64,000 nucleotides of DNA from contig NZ_JANADR010000001.1 in assembly GCF_024199925.1 (NCBI RefSeq), positions 8,187,501-8,251,500 on the forward strand. The letters are read 5' to 3'. Below are positions 1 to 9,436 of the stretch, one piece after another. Position numbers and translations under genes: made by a program. The stretch is from Bradyrhizobium sp. CCGUVB1N3 (GTDB lineage Bacteria; Pseudomonadota; Alphaproteobacteria; Rhizobiales; Xanthobacteraceae). Positions within the stretch are counted from its first letter, which is position 1; each line of letters starts with the position of its first letter. The notes below the pieces were generated by a model. That model was given only the letters and a program-made list of their open reading frames with translations, was not told the DNA's origin and made no database searches.

Positions 1-960
1 GAACCGGATTGTCGTGACACCACGGTCGCAATCGCAGGTGAGGTCCGTCGCCGCCAGCTCTCTGACTTTGCTCCGCAGGGCCTAGCGAACTTGGTGAACG
101 GCTTCAGCAAGTGGCCAGAAGCGGCGGCGTCTGAGCAAGCCACAGTAGCGGTCGCCAGCGAGGTCCGTCGCCGTTGGGCCCAGCTCTCTGATTTTAACAA
201 CCAGCACTTGTCTAATCTGGTGAACGGTTTCAGCAAATGGCCGGAAGCACCGGACTGTCGGGACGCCACGGTCGCAATCGCATGGCAGGTTCTTGGGCGC
301 GCCGCATCGCTCTCTGATTTTATTTCGCAGGAGCTGGCGAACCTGGTGAACGGTTTCAGCAAGTGGCCAGATCAGCCGGAGTCTCAGCAAGCCACAGCCG
401 CGATCGCGCATGAGGTGCTTCGCCGCGCCGAACTCTCTGATTTTACTCGCCTGGAGCTGGTTAATCTGGTGAACGGTTTCAGCAAGTGGCCGGAATCGCC
501 GGACGCTAGCCAAGCCACGTTTGCGATAGCGGGTGAGGTCCTTCGCCGCGCCGAACTCTCTGATTTTAGCCCGCAAGGACTGGCGAACCTAGTGAACGGC
601 TTCAGCAAATGGCCGGAATCGCCGGTCTCTCGCGACGCCACTGTTGCGATCGCGGGTGAGGTTCTTCGCCGCGCCGAACTCTCTGATTTTGCACCACTGG
701 GACTGGCGAATCTGGTGAACGGCTTCAGTAAGTGGCCGGACGAGGAGGACTGCGGCAAAGCCGCGGCCGCAATCGCCGGGGAAGCCAGTCGGCGCCAGCT
801 CTCTGATTTCGCTCCGCAGGTAGTGGCGACCTTGGTGAACGGGTTCACCAAATGGCCGGAAGAGGCGGCGTGCCGGCAGTCCACGATGGACATCGCGCGC
901 GGATTAGGTGCTCGAGGGCAGCGATTCGGTGTGTTCACCACGCCTCAGCTGAGTATGCTC
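1..960 (+). repeat. Tandem SKWP repeats, about 126 bp per unit
   Basis: Seven complete units of 40-42 codons, plus a partial one at the left edge, each begin with NGF(S/T)KWP and contain LSDF and a terminal NLV. Several units share long near-identical DNA around GAGGTCCTTCGCCGCGCC and the LSDF coding part. The five to seven residues after SKWP differ in every unit (for example EAAASEQ, EAPDCRD, DQPESQQ, ESPDASQ). This is a conserved scaffold with a variable patch. The repeats fade after a last divergent unit near position 960. Confidence 0.9.
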
Positions 961-3900
961 GCCAATGCTCTGTCGCGAACGATCATGGGGGCAGAGGACA
1001 GTGGGGAAATTACGGACGCTACTCTGCCGAAGGATCGGTTGCACAAGCTCGCCCACTACCTGCACTATGATAATGATCGTCTGGGGCAGGCTGACGTTCT
1101 GCACATCGCAACAATCTTCAAGGCGCTGGGTAAGGCTAGGCTGGTTGATGACCTCGGTTTGCTCGCACTGACAGGCTTGAATCGGCTCTCGGAATTGCGT
1201 CAAGCCCCTGATTTTATGACCCGGAACGATCTGGAAACCATGGGCAATCTGTGCGCTGCTTTGCTGCCGCTGGCGCGCAGCCCACAGAGGCCGCTGCGCT
1301 GGCACCGCAGGCAGGCCCTCAACCTGCTCAACGACGTCCAACCTGTGGTCGAGCACAAGATCGAGGCGCATCTGAACGCAAGCGATGCCGAGCGGACCCG
1401 TGGCCCGCTTGCGAGCCGCTGCACCGCCTTATCGATCTATCAGACGCTTAAGGCTCGTGCGGTCCTGCAGAGATTGTTCAGGTCACCGTATGTCGAGGGC
1501 AAGAGGCCCGAGTTACGGATCAGGCAGGATGAGCTGCAGCATGGGACCAGAGCGATCCTGGCTGGCGCGCGCGACCTGATTCAAGGCGATCTTTCCAGCA
1601 TGAGCTGGAATCTGATCGCGCAGATCGAGGCGGATAGTCCCGCAGATGCGCTGGACTTATTCATGGAGCAGGATGCGGCGGCGATCCAGGCGCAACATCC
1701 TGCGTCGATCTTCGACGTGCATCAGGTCTTGCAAGCCATGGACCACGCGCCAAGAACTCCGCAGGGTGACGCGGGGCTGATGCAGTTGCCGGTGGTGGAC
1801 ATGCAGGGGCGGCCATTGGCCACGGAGCCGGAGAGACGGTATTCGATTTTTCATCGCCTGACCTCGGGAGCCCTGCCCGTGGTCGCGGTGCAACTGCCAG
1901 CAACGCCGAGCGCCTTCATGCTGGCGCGCACGGTCACCGTCAACGGTGTACCATACCGCATGGACCTGTTCGGCGGCAGCAAGTTAAAGCCGCCGCGAAT
2001 GAGCGTGTCTCAGGTGGCGGCCCGAGCTCCAGGCGAGCTAGCAAAGCCTTCCGGGGGAAAGCTGCTGGCGATTCCCTATGCCGAAACCGCCCCGGGCACG
2101 GCCTTCGAGCAGCTCTCGCGGGCCTGGGCCCCTTTCAAAGAAGCCTATTATTACACTCAACGCAGGGGTTTTGCGGCGCCTCCGGCCATCAAAGGTCTAT
2201 CTCCTCACGACTACGCGCTGGAAGGCGCCTTCAAATTGGCGCTGCTGCCGGACCGCCCTGCCAACGAGGAGCATCCCTTCAAGCTGAGAGGGTCCGACGG
2301 CCCCATTGCGTTACGACCGCATGACGGCTGTGGCTTCATCCGGGCCTCGGTGGCCAACGTTATGCCAGCTGTTCGCCGGGCAGGCGAGCAGGAAGGTCCT
2401 GACCGGGTGCCTGCCTATGGTGAAAGGAGATCATCCCTACCGGTCTCGGCACTCCAGCATTATCCGCGCAGCGATCAAGTCGCGGATGAGGCGCGCGAGC
2501 AGGCCAGGAGCTGGCTTGAGAGTCGGGACGAGCAAAAGCTGACGTCAGAGGAGCTGTTTCGCACCGTCACGGCCGGGCATATCAACGGTTTGGGCGCCAT
2601 CGCCATCCCGTCCGCTGATGACTGCCTCCATGTGCCGACGCTCAAGAGCGAGACGTTGAGCGGTGGTGGCGTGCTGATCGGGCGATCCCCTTACGACAAG
2701 CCCAACCTCCGTCCCTTCGCCGCCGACCGGGTCAGGTCGGCCGCCGATGGGGATCCTACTGGGGCATTTCTCGATAAGTGCGCCACCATCCAATACAGTT
2801 TCAATGTCGCCCAGAAATCGGCGGAGGAGTTGGCTGCCAACGATCCCACTTTCTTCGCCAAAGGACTTCTGATCGTGGTGCCGGATGAGATGTGGCCGGC
2901 CGACTTCGCCGACAGGGAGCTGGTGATGTCTGCCGAGGATGTAAAGTGCCATTCGAGCTGGACCAAGAGCAAGGACCGCGCGAAGGTGGACACGCCGGTC
3001 GACTGCATCGGCATCCTCCAGGCGACCGAATTGTTTGCCTCAGGCTCGGTGGTTGCCGTGCCGCCCAATGAACAGAAGAAGCTTGACGGCGACTTCGATG
3101 GAGATAGCGTGCTCATCATCGGCGACCGGCCGCAGCTTTACGAGCATGTTAGGCAATTCGATCAAGAGGAGCAAGCTCGCGGATTGCGCTCGCTCAAGCC
3201 GCCAAAGTCGCATACCGCAGCGATTGAGGACGGTCACTACAAGTTCGGTCGCGCCAGCCAGATCCTCGCCGCCACGCGGAATGTTCTTGAAATATACACC
3301 GGCCTGCAGCGAGGCTTTCTGGCTCAATCCAATGAGGCCCGACAGTGGTTTGCCGAGCGTGCCATCTTCGGCACCTATGAAGGCGTTCACCAAGAGCTCA
3401 AGCGAGGAATCCGAAGCCTGTTGGAGCAGGAGCAGGTCAGCGCTCAGAACGTCGAAGACAACCTCGATAATGCGCGGCACGAGATCGAACTGGCAGACCA
3501 TCCGGTCGCGCGCGAGATGGCCGAGTTGCTCCTCACCGAGCTCGAGGCGTGGGCCGCGAGCCTGCCCGAACAACTCCTGCCCGAAACAGTCGCCGGCGTG
3601 AGCGAGGCACAGCTCGCATTGAGTCAACAGCTCGGCGAACTGTTCCCCGAGCTGGCGGAGACCTATCCGGCAATCGCTCGGCCACGTGACCGCGTCCAGC
3701 TTATCCTCGATCGTTACCCTGCGCGCATCGACCCACGACCAGATGGCTACAATCCATCCGACCTCGTGCAAAGTGCAAGCAATCTCCTGAGCCTTGGCAT
3801 CAAGGTCGGAACTGACGCCTATAAATCCGACACTGGCGCCAACACCTATATGATGAAGAGCGGCTACCTTCAGCGCCTGCTGCAACAGACGCCGGGGCTG

Positions 3901-5394
3901 AAATCGGTGCCCTACACCAAGAGCATGGCGGCTACTCTCAGCCACGGTCAGTTCGATGTCGATGCGACATTGGACGATCTCAAAGACAATCCGACGCTGG
4001 CGGCTTCAGTCATGCAAGTATCGATTAAACTTGCCGCGGAGCGAGGCATTCTGCCTGAACCCTCGGGCCGAGAGCTTGCTGCCGATGATTCAGCCACGAC
4101 AATCACATTGACCAGCGAGCAGGCAGCACAGCGCGCCCAAATGGAAGCCTCCCGCGCTCAAACCGAAGAGAAGGACATCACTCCGACGGCAACTTCGGTT
4201 GCCGAAGCCCTCAGGAATGCCGATATACAGGTGAATCTGCCCCATCTCGCTCAGCGTTTGAGATCGGAAGGGTCGATGACAGATCAGCTCGTCGGCACGC
4301 AGGCCCCGTTTGAGGCCGGTACCCAGCTGATCAGCAACGCTGTACGCCACGTCTTCGAACTTCCTGATAAAGATTTTACACGTGCCTTCAAGAAAGCCAT
4401 TCTAGCCTTCGAAGAGAGCGGCTATACCGAGGTCAGCACGACCAACTGGTTCAAGGCGCGATCGCCGACCTTCGTCGGCATCAAGACTGTGCTCGCTACG
4501 CCGGGCGGATACCGTTTCGAGGTGGAGTTCCACACGGCAGACAGCTACGACGCCAAGATCAACAATCACGACACCTACAAGGAGCTGCAGAAGCTGCAGG
4601 AACTGCAGCGCGTGAGTCGAGAGCCCCTGGATAAGTCCAGAGCCGAGCAACTCTTGGAGCGCGTGCGACAGGCCTGCAACAAGGTTGTCATTCCCGACGG
4701 GGCCATCGCGATTCCCCACTGGGAGGCCGATGCGGCTAGTACAGTTGGTGGTGCCAGCCTAGCTCGCCGGTTGCAAGTGGCCCCGCCGAGACATGCGGCG
4801 CACTCCCCGCTTGCGACAGAGATTCTTGGCGCGTTGGGCGCGCGACCGATCGTGCTCGTCGGGATGATGGGCGCAGGGAAATCCACTCTTGGCCGTGTAC
4901 TCGCCAAAAAACTGGGGTTGAGCTTCGTGGATTCCGATAAAAAGATCGAGGCGAAGACCGGCAAGTCCATAACTAAGATTCTTGCTGAGGATGGAGAGGC
5001 GCATTTCAGGAATCTTGAGATGAATGAGATCAGGCAGCTGCTCGAACAAGGGCCGGCGGTACTCGCAACCGGTGATGGGACGTTCATGCTCGACGAAATC
5101 CGGCAGCATGTCGGGCAGAAAGCGGTCACGATCTGGCTTAATACCAACGAGGACGTGATCAGGCGGAACCTGAGGCACAACACCAAGCGTCCGAAGATGC
5201 AAACCGCCGACCAGGATAAGACGGTCACAAACCGTGTCCAAGTGCGCAATCCCATCTATCAGCTTGCCGATCTCACCATTGCCCCGCAGCGCCAGCGGGA
5301 TCTCATGAGCGCGGATGCTTGCCTCAGCGCGCTGCACGCCTACCTTTGCGGTGAACGCAGAGAGGTCCAAGCTCCGTTAGAGGCGGCACCATGA
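1..5394 (+). CDS. Giant SKWP-repeat (XopAD-like) type III effector with RNAP-like DFDGD motif and C-terminal shikimate kinase domain (5' partial)
   Basis: The frame is open from base 1, so the start and the secretion signal lie left of the window; 1,797 codons are visible. Codons 1-320 are 40-42-residue alpha-helical units each containing NGFSKWP or NGFTKWP, the hallmark of XopAD/SKWP effectors of Xanthomonas and Ralstonia, which are injected into plant cells. A long central region carries LDGDFDGDSVLII (DFDGD at 3091-3105, codons 1031-1035), the metal-binding signature of double-psi-barrel RNA polymerases. Codons about 1455-1535 have FVGIKTV and FEVEFHT followed by NNHDTYKEL, resembling RelA/SpoT-fold toxin domains (tentative). 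Codons about 1610-1780 are shikimate-kinase-like: Walker A GMMGAGKST (4861-4887), DSDKKIE, HFRNLE and RNPIYQLAD. The GGG substrate loop reads GDG (5071-5079). No frameshift is seen. Effector family: confident. Enzymatic roles: inference. Confidence 0.85.
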   Translation, partial: EPDCRDTTVAIAGEVRRRQLSDFAPQGLANLVNGFSKWPEAAASEQATVAVASEVRRRWAQLSDFNNQHLSNLVNGFSKWPEAPDCRDATVAIAWQVLGRAASLSDFISQELANLVNGFSKWPDQPESQQATAAIAHEVLRRAELSDFTRLELVNLVNGFSKWPESPDASQATFAIAGEVLRRAELSDFSPQGLANLVNGFSKWPESPVSRDATVAIAGEVLRRAELSDFAPLGLANLVNGFSKWPDEEDCGKAAAAIAGEASRRQLSDFAPQVVATLVNGFTKWPEEAACRQSTMDIARGLGARGQRFGVFTTPQLSMLANALSRTIMGAEDSGEITDATLPKDRLHKLAHYLHYDNDRLGQADVLHIATIFKALGKARLVDDLGLLALTGLNRLSELRQAPDFMTRNDLETMGNLCAALLPLARSPQRPLRWHRRQALNLLNDVQPVVEHKIEAHLNASDAERTRGPLASRCTALSIYQTLKARAVLQRLFRSPYVEGKRPELRIRQDELQHGTRAILAGARDLIQGDLSSMSWNLIAQIEADSPADALDLFMEQDAAAIQAQHPASIFDVHQVLQAMDHAPRTPQGDAGLMQLPVVDMQGRPLATEPERRYSIFHRLTSGALPVVAVQLPATPSAFMLARTVTVNGVPYRMDLFGGSKLKPPRMSVSQVAARAPGELAKPSGGKLLAIPYAETAPGTAFEQLSRAWAPFKEAYYYTQRRGFAAPPAIKGLSPHDYALEGAFKLALLPDRPANEEHPFKLRGSDGPIALRPHDGCGFIRASVANVMPAVRRAGEQEGPDRVPAYGERRSSLPVSALQHYPRSDQVADEAREQARSWLESRDEQKLTSEELFRTVTAGHINGLGAIAIPSADDCLHVPTLKSETLSGGGVLIGRSPYDKPNLRPFAADRVRSAADGDPTGAFLDKCATIQYSFNVAQKSAEELAANDPTFFAKGLLIVVPDEMWPADFADRELVMSAEDVKCHSSWTKSKDRAKVDTPVDCIGILQATELFASGSVVAVPPNEQKKLDGDFDGDSVLIIGDRPQLYEHVRQFDQEEQARGLRSLKPPKSHTAAIEDGHYKFGRASQILAATRNVLEIYTGLQRGFLAQSNEARQWFAERAIFGTYEGVHQELKRGIRSLLEQEQVSAQNVEDNLDNARHEIELADHPVAREMAELLLTELEAWAASLPEQLLPETVAGVSEAQLALSQQLGELFPELAETYPAIARPRDRVQLILDRYPARIDPRPDGYNPSDLVQSASNLLSLGIKVGTDAYKSDTGANTYMMKSGYLQRLLQQTPGLKSVPYTKSMAATLSHGQFDVDATLDDLKDNPTLAASVMQVSIKLAAERGILPEPSGRELAADDSATTITLTSEQAAQRAQMEASRAQTEEKDITPTATSVAEALRNADIQVNLPHLAQRLRSEGSMTDQLVGTQAPFEAGTQLISNAVRHVFELPDKDFTRAFKKAILAFEESGYTEVSTTNWFKARSPTFVGIKTVLATPGGYRFEVEFHTADSYDAKINNHDTYKELQKLQELQRVSREPLDKSRAEQLLERVRQACNKVVIPDGAIAIPHWEADAASTVGGASLARRLQVAPPRHAAHSPLATEILGALGARPIVLVGMMGAGKSTLGRVLAKKLGLSFVDSDKKIEAKTGKSITKILAEDGEAHFRNLEMNEIRQLLEQGPAVLATGDGTFMLDEIRQHVGQKAVTIWLNTNEDVIRRNLRHNTKRPKMQTADQDKTVTNRVQVRNPIYQLADLTIAPQRQRDLMSADACLSALHAYLCGERREVQAPLEAAP

Positions 5395-5511
5395 GGGCGC
5401 CCCTCAAGCATGCAAATCCCATTACGGCCATCCGCGCTCCGCAATCGCAAAGCCGATCGAGCTGGAAGGAGTTCCGGGAGGCTGTGAAGGCCTGCGGCTG
5501 CACGGGTCGCC

Positions 5512-6405
5512 ATGATGTACCTCGACGAGCCACCGCAGGTTATCGAAACGCGTGTCTTTGCGACGATGCCGGCCAAATTTCGCCGGCCTGCGGAGCGCTC
5601 CGATTGGGCGGACGCTAACCGCGGTGGCAAACCGGTGGACTGCTTCATCGAAGGACCATCGTTCGACGCTGCCGGAAACCTCTACGTCGTCGACATTCCC
5701 TTCGGCCGGATCTTCAGGATTGCACCGGATGGCTCCTGGTCCTTGATCATCGAATATGAGGGGTGGCCGAATGGGCTGAAGATTGCGCCGGATGGTCGCA
5801 TCCTGGTAGCCGACTAAATGAACGGCCTCATGGAGCTGGATGCGCGTTGGGACACGATCCGCACCTTGCTCGGTCACCGCAATTCCGAATCGTTCAAGGG
5901 CTGCAACGATCTGCATATCGCGTCGACCGGCGACATCTACTTCACCGACCTGGGTCAAACCGGGCTGCACGACCCGACAGGCCGCGTGTTTCGCCTGCGA
6001 CTGGACGCCCGACTCGAATGCTTGATCTCAAACGGACCGAGCCCAAATGGTCTGGTGCTCGATCCGAATGAAACCGTCCTGTTTGTGGCGATGACGCGTG
6101 ACAACAGCGTCTGGCGCGTGCCGCAGATGCGCGATGGTGGAATCGCGAAGGTCGGTAGTTTCAGCACGTTCTTTGGAACCAGCGGTCCGGATGGGCTGGC
6201 GATGGATCGCGAAGGACGGTTGTTCGTAGCTCATGCGTCGCTCGGCCACGCCTTCGTGCTCGCGCCGAATGGCGGGTGTCTTGCTCGTATCAAATCGTGC
6301 GCGGGCCCGACCTGCACGAACATAGCGTTGGGTCCAAATGGTGCATTGTTCATCACAGAATCATCAACCGGTTCGGTATTGGTCGCGGACCTTTGCTGTT
6401 TGTAA
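5512..6405 (+). pseudogene. SMP-30/gluconolactonase-like beta-propeller protein, interrupted by an in-frame stop
   Basis: One reading frame of about 298 codons is split by TAA at 5815-5817 (GCC GAC TAA ATG AAC). Both halves are parts of one SMP-30/gluconolactonase/LRE-like propeller. The first half has FIEGPSFDAAGNLYVVD, GRIFRIAPDGS and WPNGLKIAPDGRILVAD. The second half has GCNDLHIASTGDIYFTD, SNGPSPNGLVLDP and SGPDGLAMDREGRLFVAH. The combined length is normal for the family (lactone hydrolases), although the last ten or so residues look eroded. The stop probably replaces a Tyr codon (TAC or TAT) after VAD. Readthrough or reinitiation at the adjacent ATG would give only a 195-residue partial propeller. 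The gene stands alone in a decayed region. Confidence 0.75.
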
Positions 6406-6582
6406 CACAGAAAATATAAGCGTGAGGCACACCGCTGCGAGCGCTTTCTCACGCGAGTTGCCCGACGGCGGTGTTGACCCATGCGTGTACGCGTATTCAA
6501 CGATTTTGCGCCGGGCGGACGTAACGCACACGTTATGTGCAAATATTTGATCTGACTAGGCAACAAGCTGGAAATTTCCCGT

Positions 6583-8781
6583 TCAATCATACGACCCCTG
6601 GACAACGATCGCGAGCAATGGGAGCGCATGGGCCAGACTTGAACGGAGAGCCGTATGCGCTGTACTGCCCGTACGGTTCGGGGAGGAGAAGCGCTTATGC
6701 GCTTCTTTCTCCATTCTAGAGGCCGCGGTCATCCGCACCCGGCGTGTCAGTTCGCCCTTGATCTCAGAGGCGATCTGGTCGCGGATCAAGGCTCCGAGCT
6801 GTATCTCGGCCTCGTCGCCAGTCAGGCCATCAGCTATGAGCCGTTGCTGCACGCGGTTGGGGAGTTCCTCCTCCATCGCCTTGAGGAACTGTTCCTGCAT
6901 CGCTGAATGAGCCTCGGGTTCGATGCGGCTCAGCACCGTCTCCCAGGGTTGCCAGCGGGTTGCCAGATAGTCATCGAACTGCGTTGCCTCCTCATGCCGC
7001 ACCCGCATCTCGGCCACGGCGAGATCGCGCTCGGTAACATAGGACGCGTTGAAGAAGCGCATGTCGGGGGCGAGAAGCTGCAACTTCAGCCGCCCGCGCA
7101 GTTTGACCTGATAGGCGAGATAGACCTCGATCTCGTCAACAAACCTAAGCGAGCTGACCTTCTCGCGGGCGATCCGGTCGAGTACGCCCAAGCGGAACAG
7201 GACACGAGCCTGCTCGATGAGTTGGTCGAGCCGATCGTCATATGCCCCGTCCTCGACATCGGCGGTCAGGCGTGCGCTCTGCATGTGGTTCCAGGCCAAA
7301 GTGATGCGATCTTCGCAGCTCGCGCTCGCCCCGAAGGCCTGTTGGAAGTACAGCTCGCGCAATCGTGGCCTCATTGCCACCTGCTGCAGATCCTCAGACA
7401 CCGCTTGTCGAAACGCGGCGCTGCCATAGTTCACGGTGCGTCGCAGCCGGTCGAGAAAGCGCGCATATTCCTGAGCTCCTGCCTCTTCGGCGAACCCCTG
7501 CCAGGTCGCGATCATCTCCGGTTCGCCGCCAACCCAATCCGCCACCGCTGCGTGCAACGGCGGCGGCTGACTTGGCCCCGCCTCTCCGCCGATCGAAAAG
7601 AAGACTCGAGGGCCGGCGTAGCCCGGCTCACGGATGGCTGTTGCAAGGTTCGTCCGCACCCGCTCGGGCAGCGGGTTGTCGTCCAGTACAACCCTGCACC
7701 AAGGGCCCAGCTGTGTCAGCATGGTTTCCGGCAAGCTGGTCAGTTGGTTACGCGTAACGTCGAGCAATTCAAGTCCAGCCGGCAAGGTCTCGGGCAAGTG
7801 GGTCAGCCGGTTGCACGCGGCTTCGAGCGTCCGCAGCCCAGCCGGAAGAGTCTCCGGTAGGCTGGCCAGCTGATTATTGCTGACCACGAGGTTCTGCAGC
7901 TCAGCCGAGAGTGTCTCAGGCAGACTGGTTAGCCGATTGTGACTCACGTGCAGCGTTCGGAGCGGGAGGGTGTCAGGCAGGCTGGTTAGTTGGTTGCGGC
8001 CGACGTTGAGCGTCTGGAGTCCGGCTGGGAGGGGCTCGGGCAGGCTGGTCAGCTGATTACGACCGGCATCCAGCCATACAAGCCCAGCCGGGAGAGTGTC
8101 GGGCAGACCAGTCAGTCGATTGTGGTGGACATGGAGCGCCCGCAACCCGGCTGGGAGCATTGCCGGCAGGCTGGTTAGCTGGTTGTTTCCGATCACGAGA
8201 CGCGAGAGCGGCGCCGGCAGAGTGTCGGGCAGGCTGGTCAGATGGTTAACGCGCACATCGAGTTCCTGGAGCCCCGCCGGGAGGGCATCGGGCAGGTTGC
8301 TCAGCGCGTTGTGATTGGCAGAGAGGCTTCGGAGCGCAGCCGGAAGGTAGGAGGGCGCGCCGACGATCTGATTGACGTTGCGCCTGAGCGTCTGGAGCAC
8401 TGCCGGAGGCGCGGCAGGCAAAGTGCACGTTGTTGCCGACATTGAGCTCCTGGAGTTCCTCCGGAAACGCGGTGGGCAAGGCCGTCAAGGACAGCCGTGA
8501 CAGATTCAGCGGCCCGTCCACATCGCCAGCCGTCTGCCAAGTCCTCGTCCGTCTTGCCGCCTCTTGCCGGTCCTCGACTTCGCTCTGCCCGTCGGCGCTA
8601 GCCCAGGCGTCAAGGATTTCGTCCAGTGATGGTTCGCTGGCCGGCCAGGCATCGAGGCTCGCGCGCGCCCCGGTCAAGGCGTCGATCCTGTGTGCCGCGC
8701 GCCGGTTGAGAGCTCGCTGGCGTCTCGTTCGGAAGCGTCGGAACTAATGCCAGCGACCCGCTGGGCTCGTGCTGTGTTCAT
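6583..8781 (-). pseudogene. LRR-NEL (IpaH/NopM-like) E3 ubiquitin ligase effector, two frameshifts, 3' end replaced by intron sequence
   Basis: Reading leftwards, ATG at 8781 (preceded by GAGAGGTGG) opens a Ser-rich N-terminus. A shift at about 8708-8713, where CTCT looks like a dinucleotide duplication, leads into the frame with SLDEILDAW and the first leucine-rich repeat (LTALPTAFPEELQELNVGNN). A second shift near 8425-8440 leads into the main frame (8442-6583). That frame carries about a dozen repeats of type NQLTSLPETLPAGLQTLNVG, then a NEL domain with the catalytic cysteine in SCEDRITLAWNHM and the family's typical C-terminal helices up to ELTRRVR. The last 45 codons are antisense to group II intron domains V and VI, so the native end is lost. 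The family transfers ubiquitin in host cells; rhizobial NopM is the nearest named relative. If the shifts are real it is dead. Confidence 0.8.
6646..6720 (+). mobile_element. Group II intron 3' end (domains V and VI), orphan remnant
   Basis: GAGCCGTA (6648-6655) pairs with TACGGTTC (6672-6679) around a short bulged loop, which is the highly conserved catalytic domain V hairpin with its AGC triad. It is followed by GGGGAGGAG and a second hairpin AAGCGC...GCGCTT (about 6688-6703) ending CTTTCTCCATTC, as in domain VI and the 3' intron end of bacterial group II introns. No reverse transcriptase or 5' domains lie immediately upstream. It sits at, and overwrites, the 3' end of the NEL effector gene. 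Confidence 0.8.
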
Positions 8782-9436
8782 CAACCACCTCTCTGCGAAA
8801 GCCAAAATCAGGAGAAATGCGCCGGAACGACGTTTGTCGAACCCGGCAATGCGTGTCGACGAATGATGAAGCATTCGAAATCAAGGCTCCGGTTGCTATC
8901 ATGGGGGGCTATCGAACATGCCGCCTCATTCGCGCTCAGAACAGCTGCAGCCAGACGCAGCATGTCCGCGCTAGGTCCGGGTCCTCGAATTGAAACGACG
9001 ACGAGCTTCTCGGATCGTTCCCTCCTGTTTGATTGCATACACTTCAGCAATATGGATGGATCGACACTGCACCCAAGTCGGGGGGCGTGAAGTCAATGCA
9101 ATAACCATTCCTTCGTGCTCATAATTTCCCGATCTCGAACCAACGGGACTGACGAACAGCCTGGTGCGCGTAGCCCGACGTTTGCTGAATGCGCCAACGA
9201 TCGGGTTCGCTCCTTTTGCGAGATCGGCGTTCATTGTTAGTTTCAAATGTAGTTGAAATCGTGGGCGTGGGCGCTTGCTCAATGCTACCAATAATTCGAT
9301 GACAGCCACGCTGGCCCCGTCCTTCGCATTGCGGCTGCCGATCTTGTTCGGAACAAGTCGCACGCGGGAGACGGCGGCCGTATTTTTAATCCGACAGCCA
9401 TTCTCGCCGCCGCTGTCGGAAACTGGACAAACACGA
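8782..9436. other. Region without a supportable gene
   Basis: Short open frames occur on both strands but none has recognisable domains or a good ribosome binding site. A sequence resembling the core of a tts box (AGCTTCTCG at about 8997-9005, plus strand) has no intact gene downstream. The stretch is probably eroded island DNA between the NEL effector and an IS630 remnant. Confidence 0.4.

Noticed and set aside
8990..9025. Sequence resembling a tts box on the plus strand (GACGAGCTTCTCGGATCGTT)
   Set aside because: It matches only the AGCTTCTCG core; the GTC before it is displaced and no intact plus-strand gene follows within 400 bases. At best a decayed promoter.
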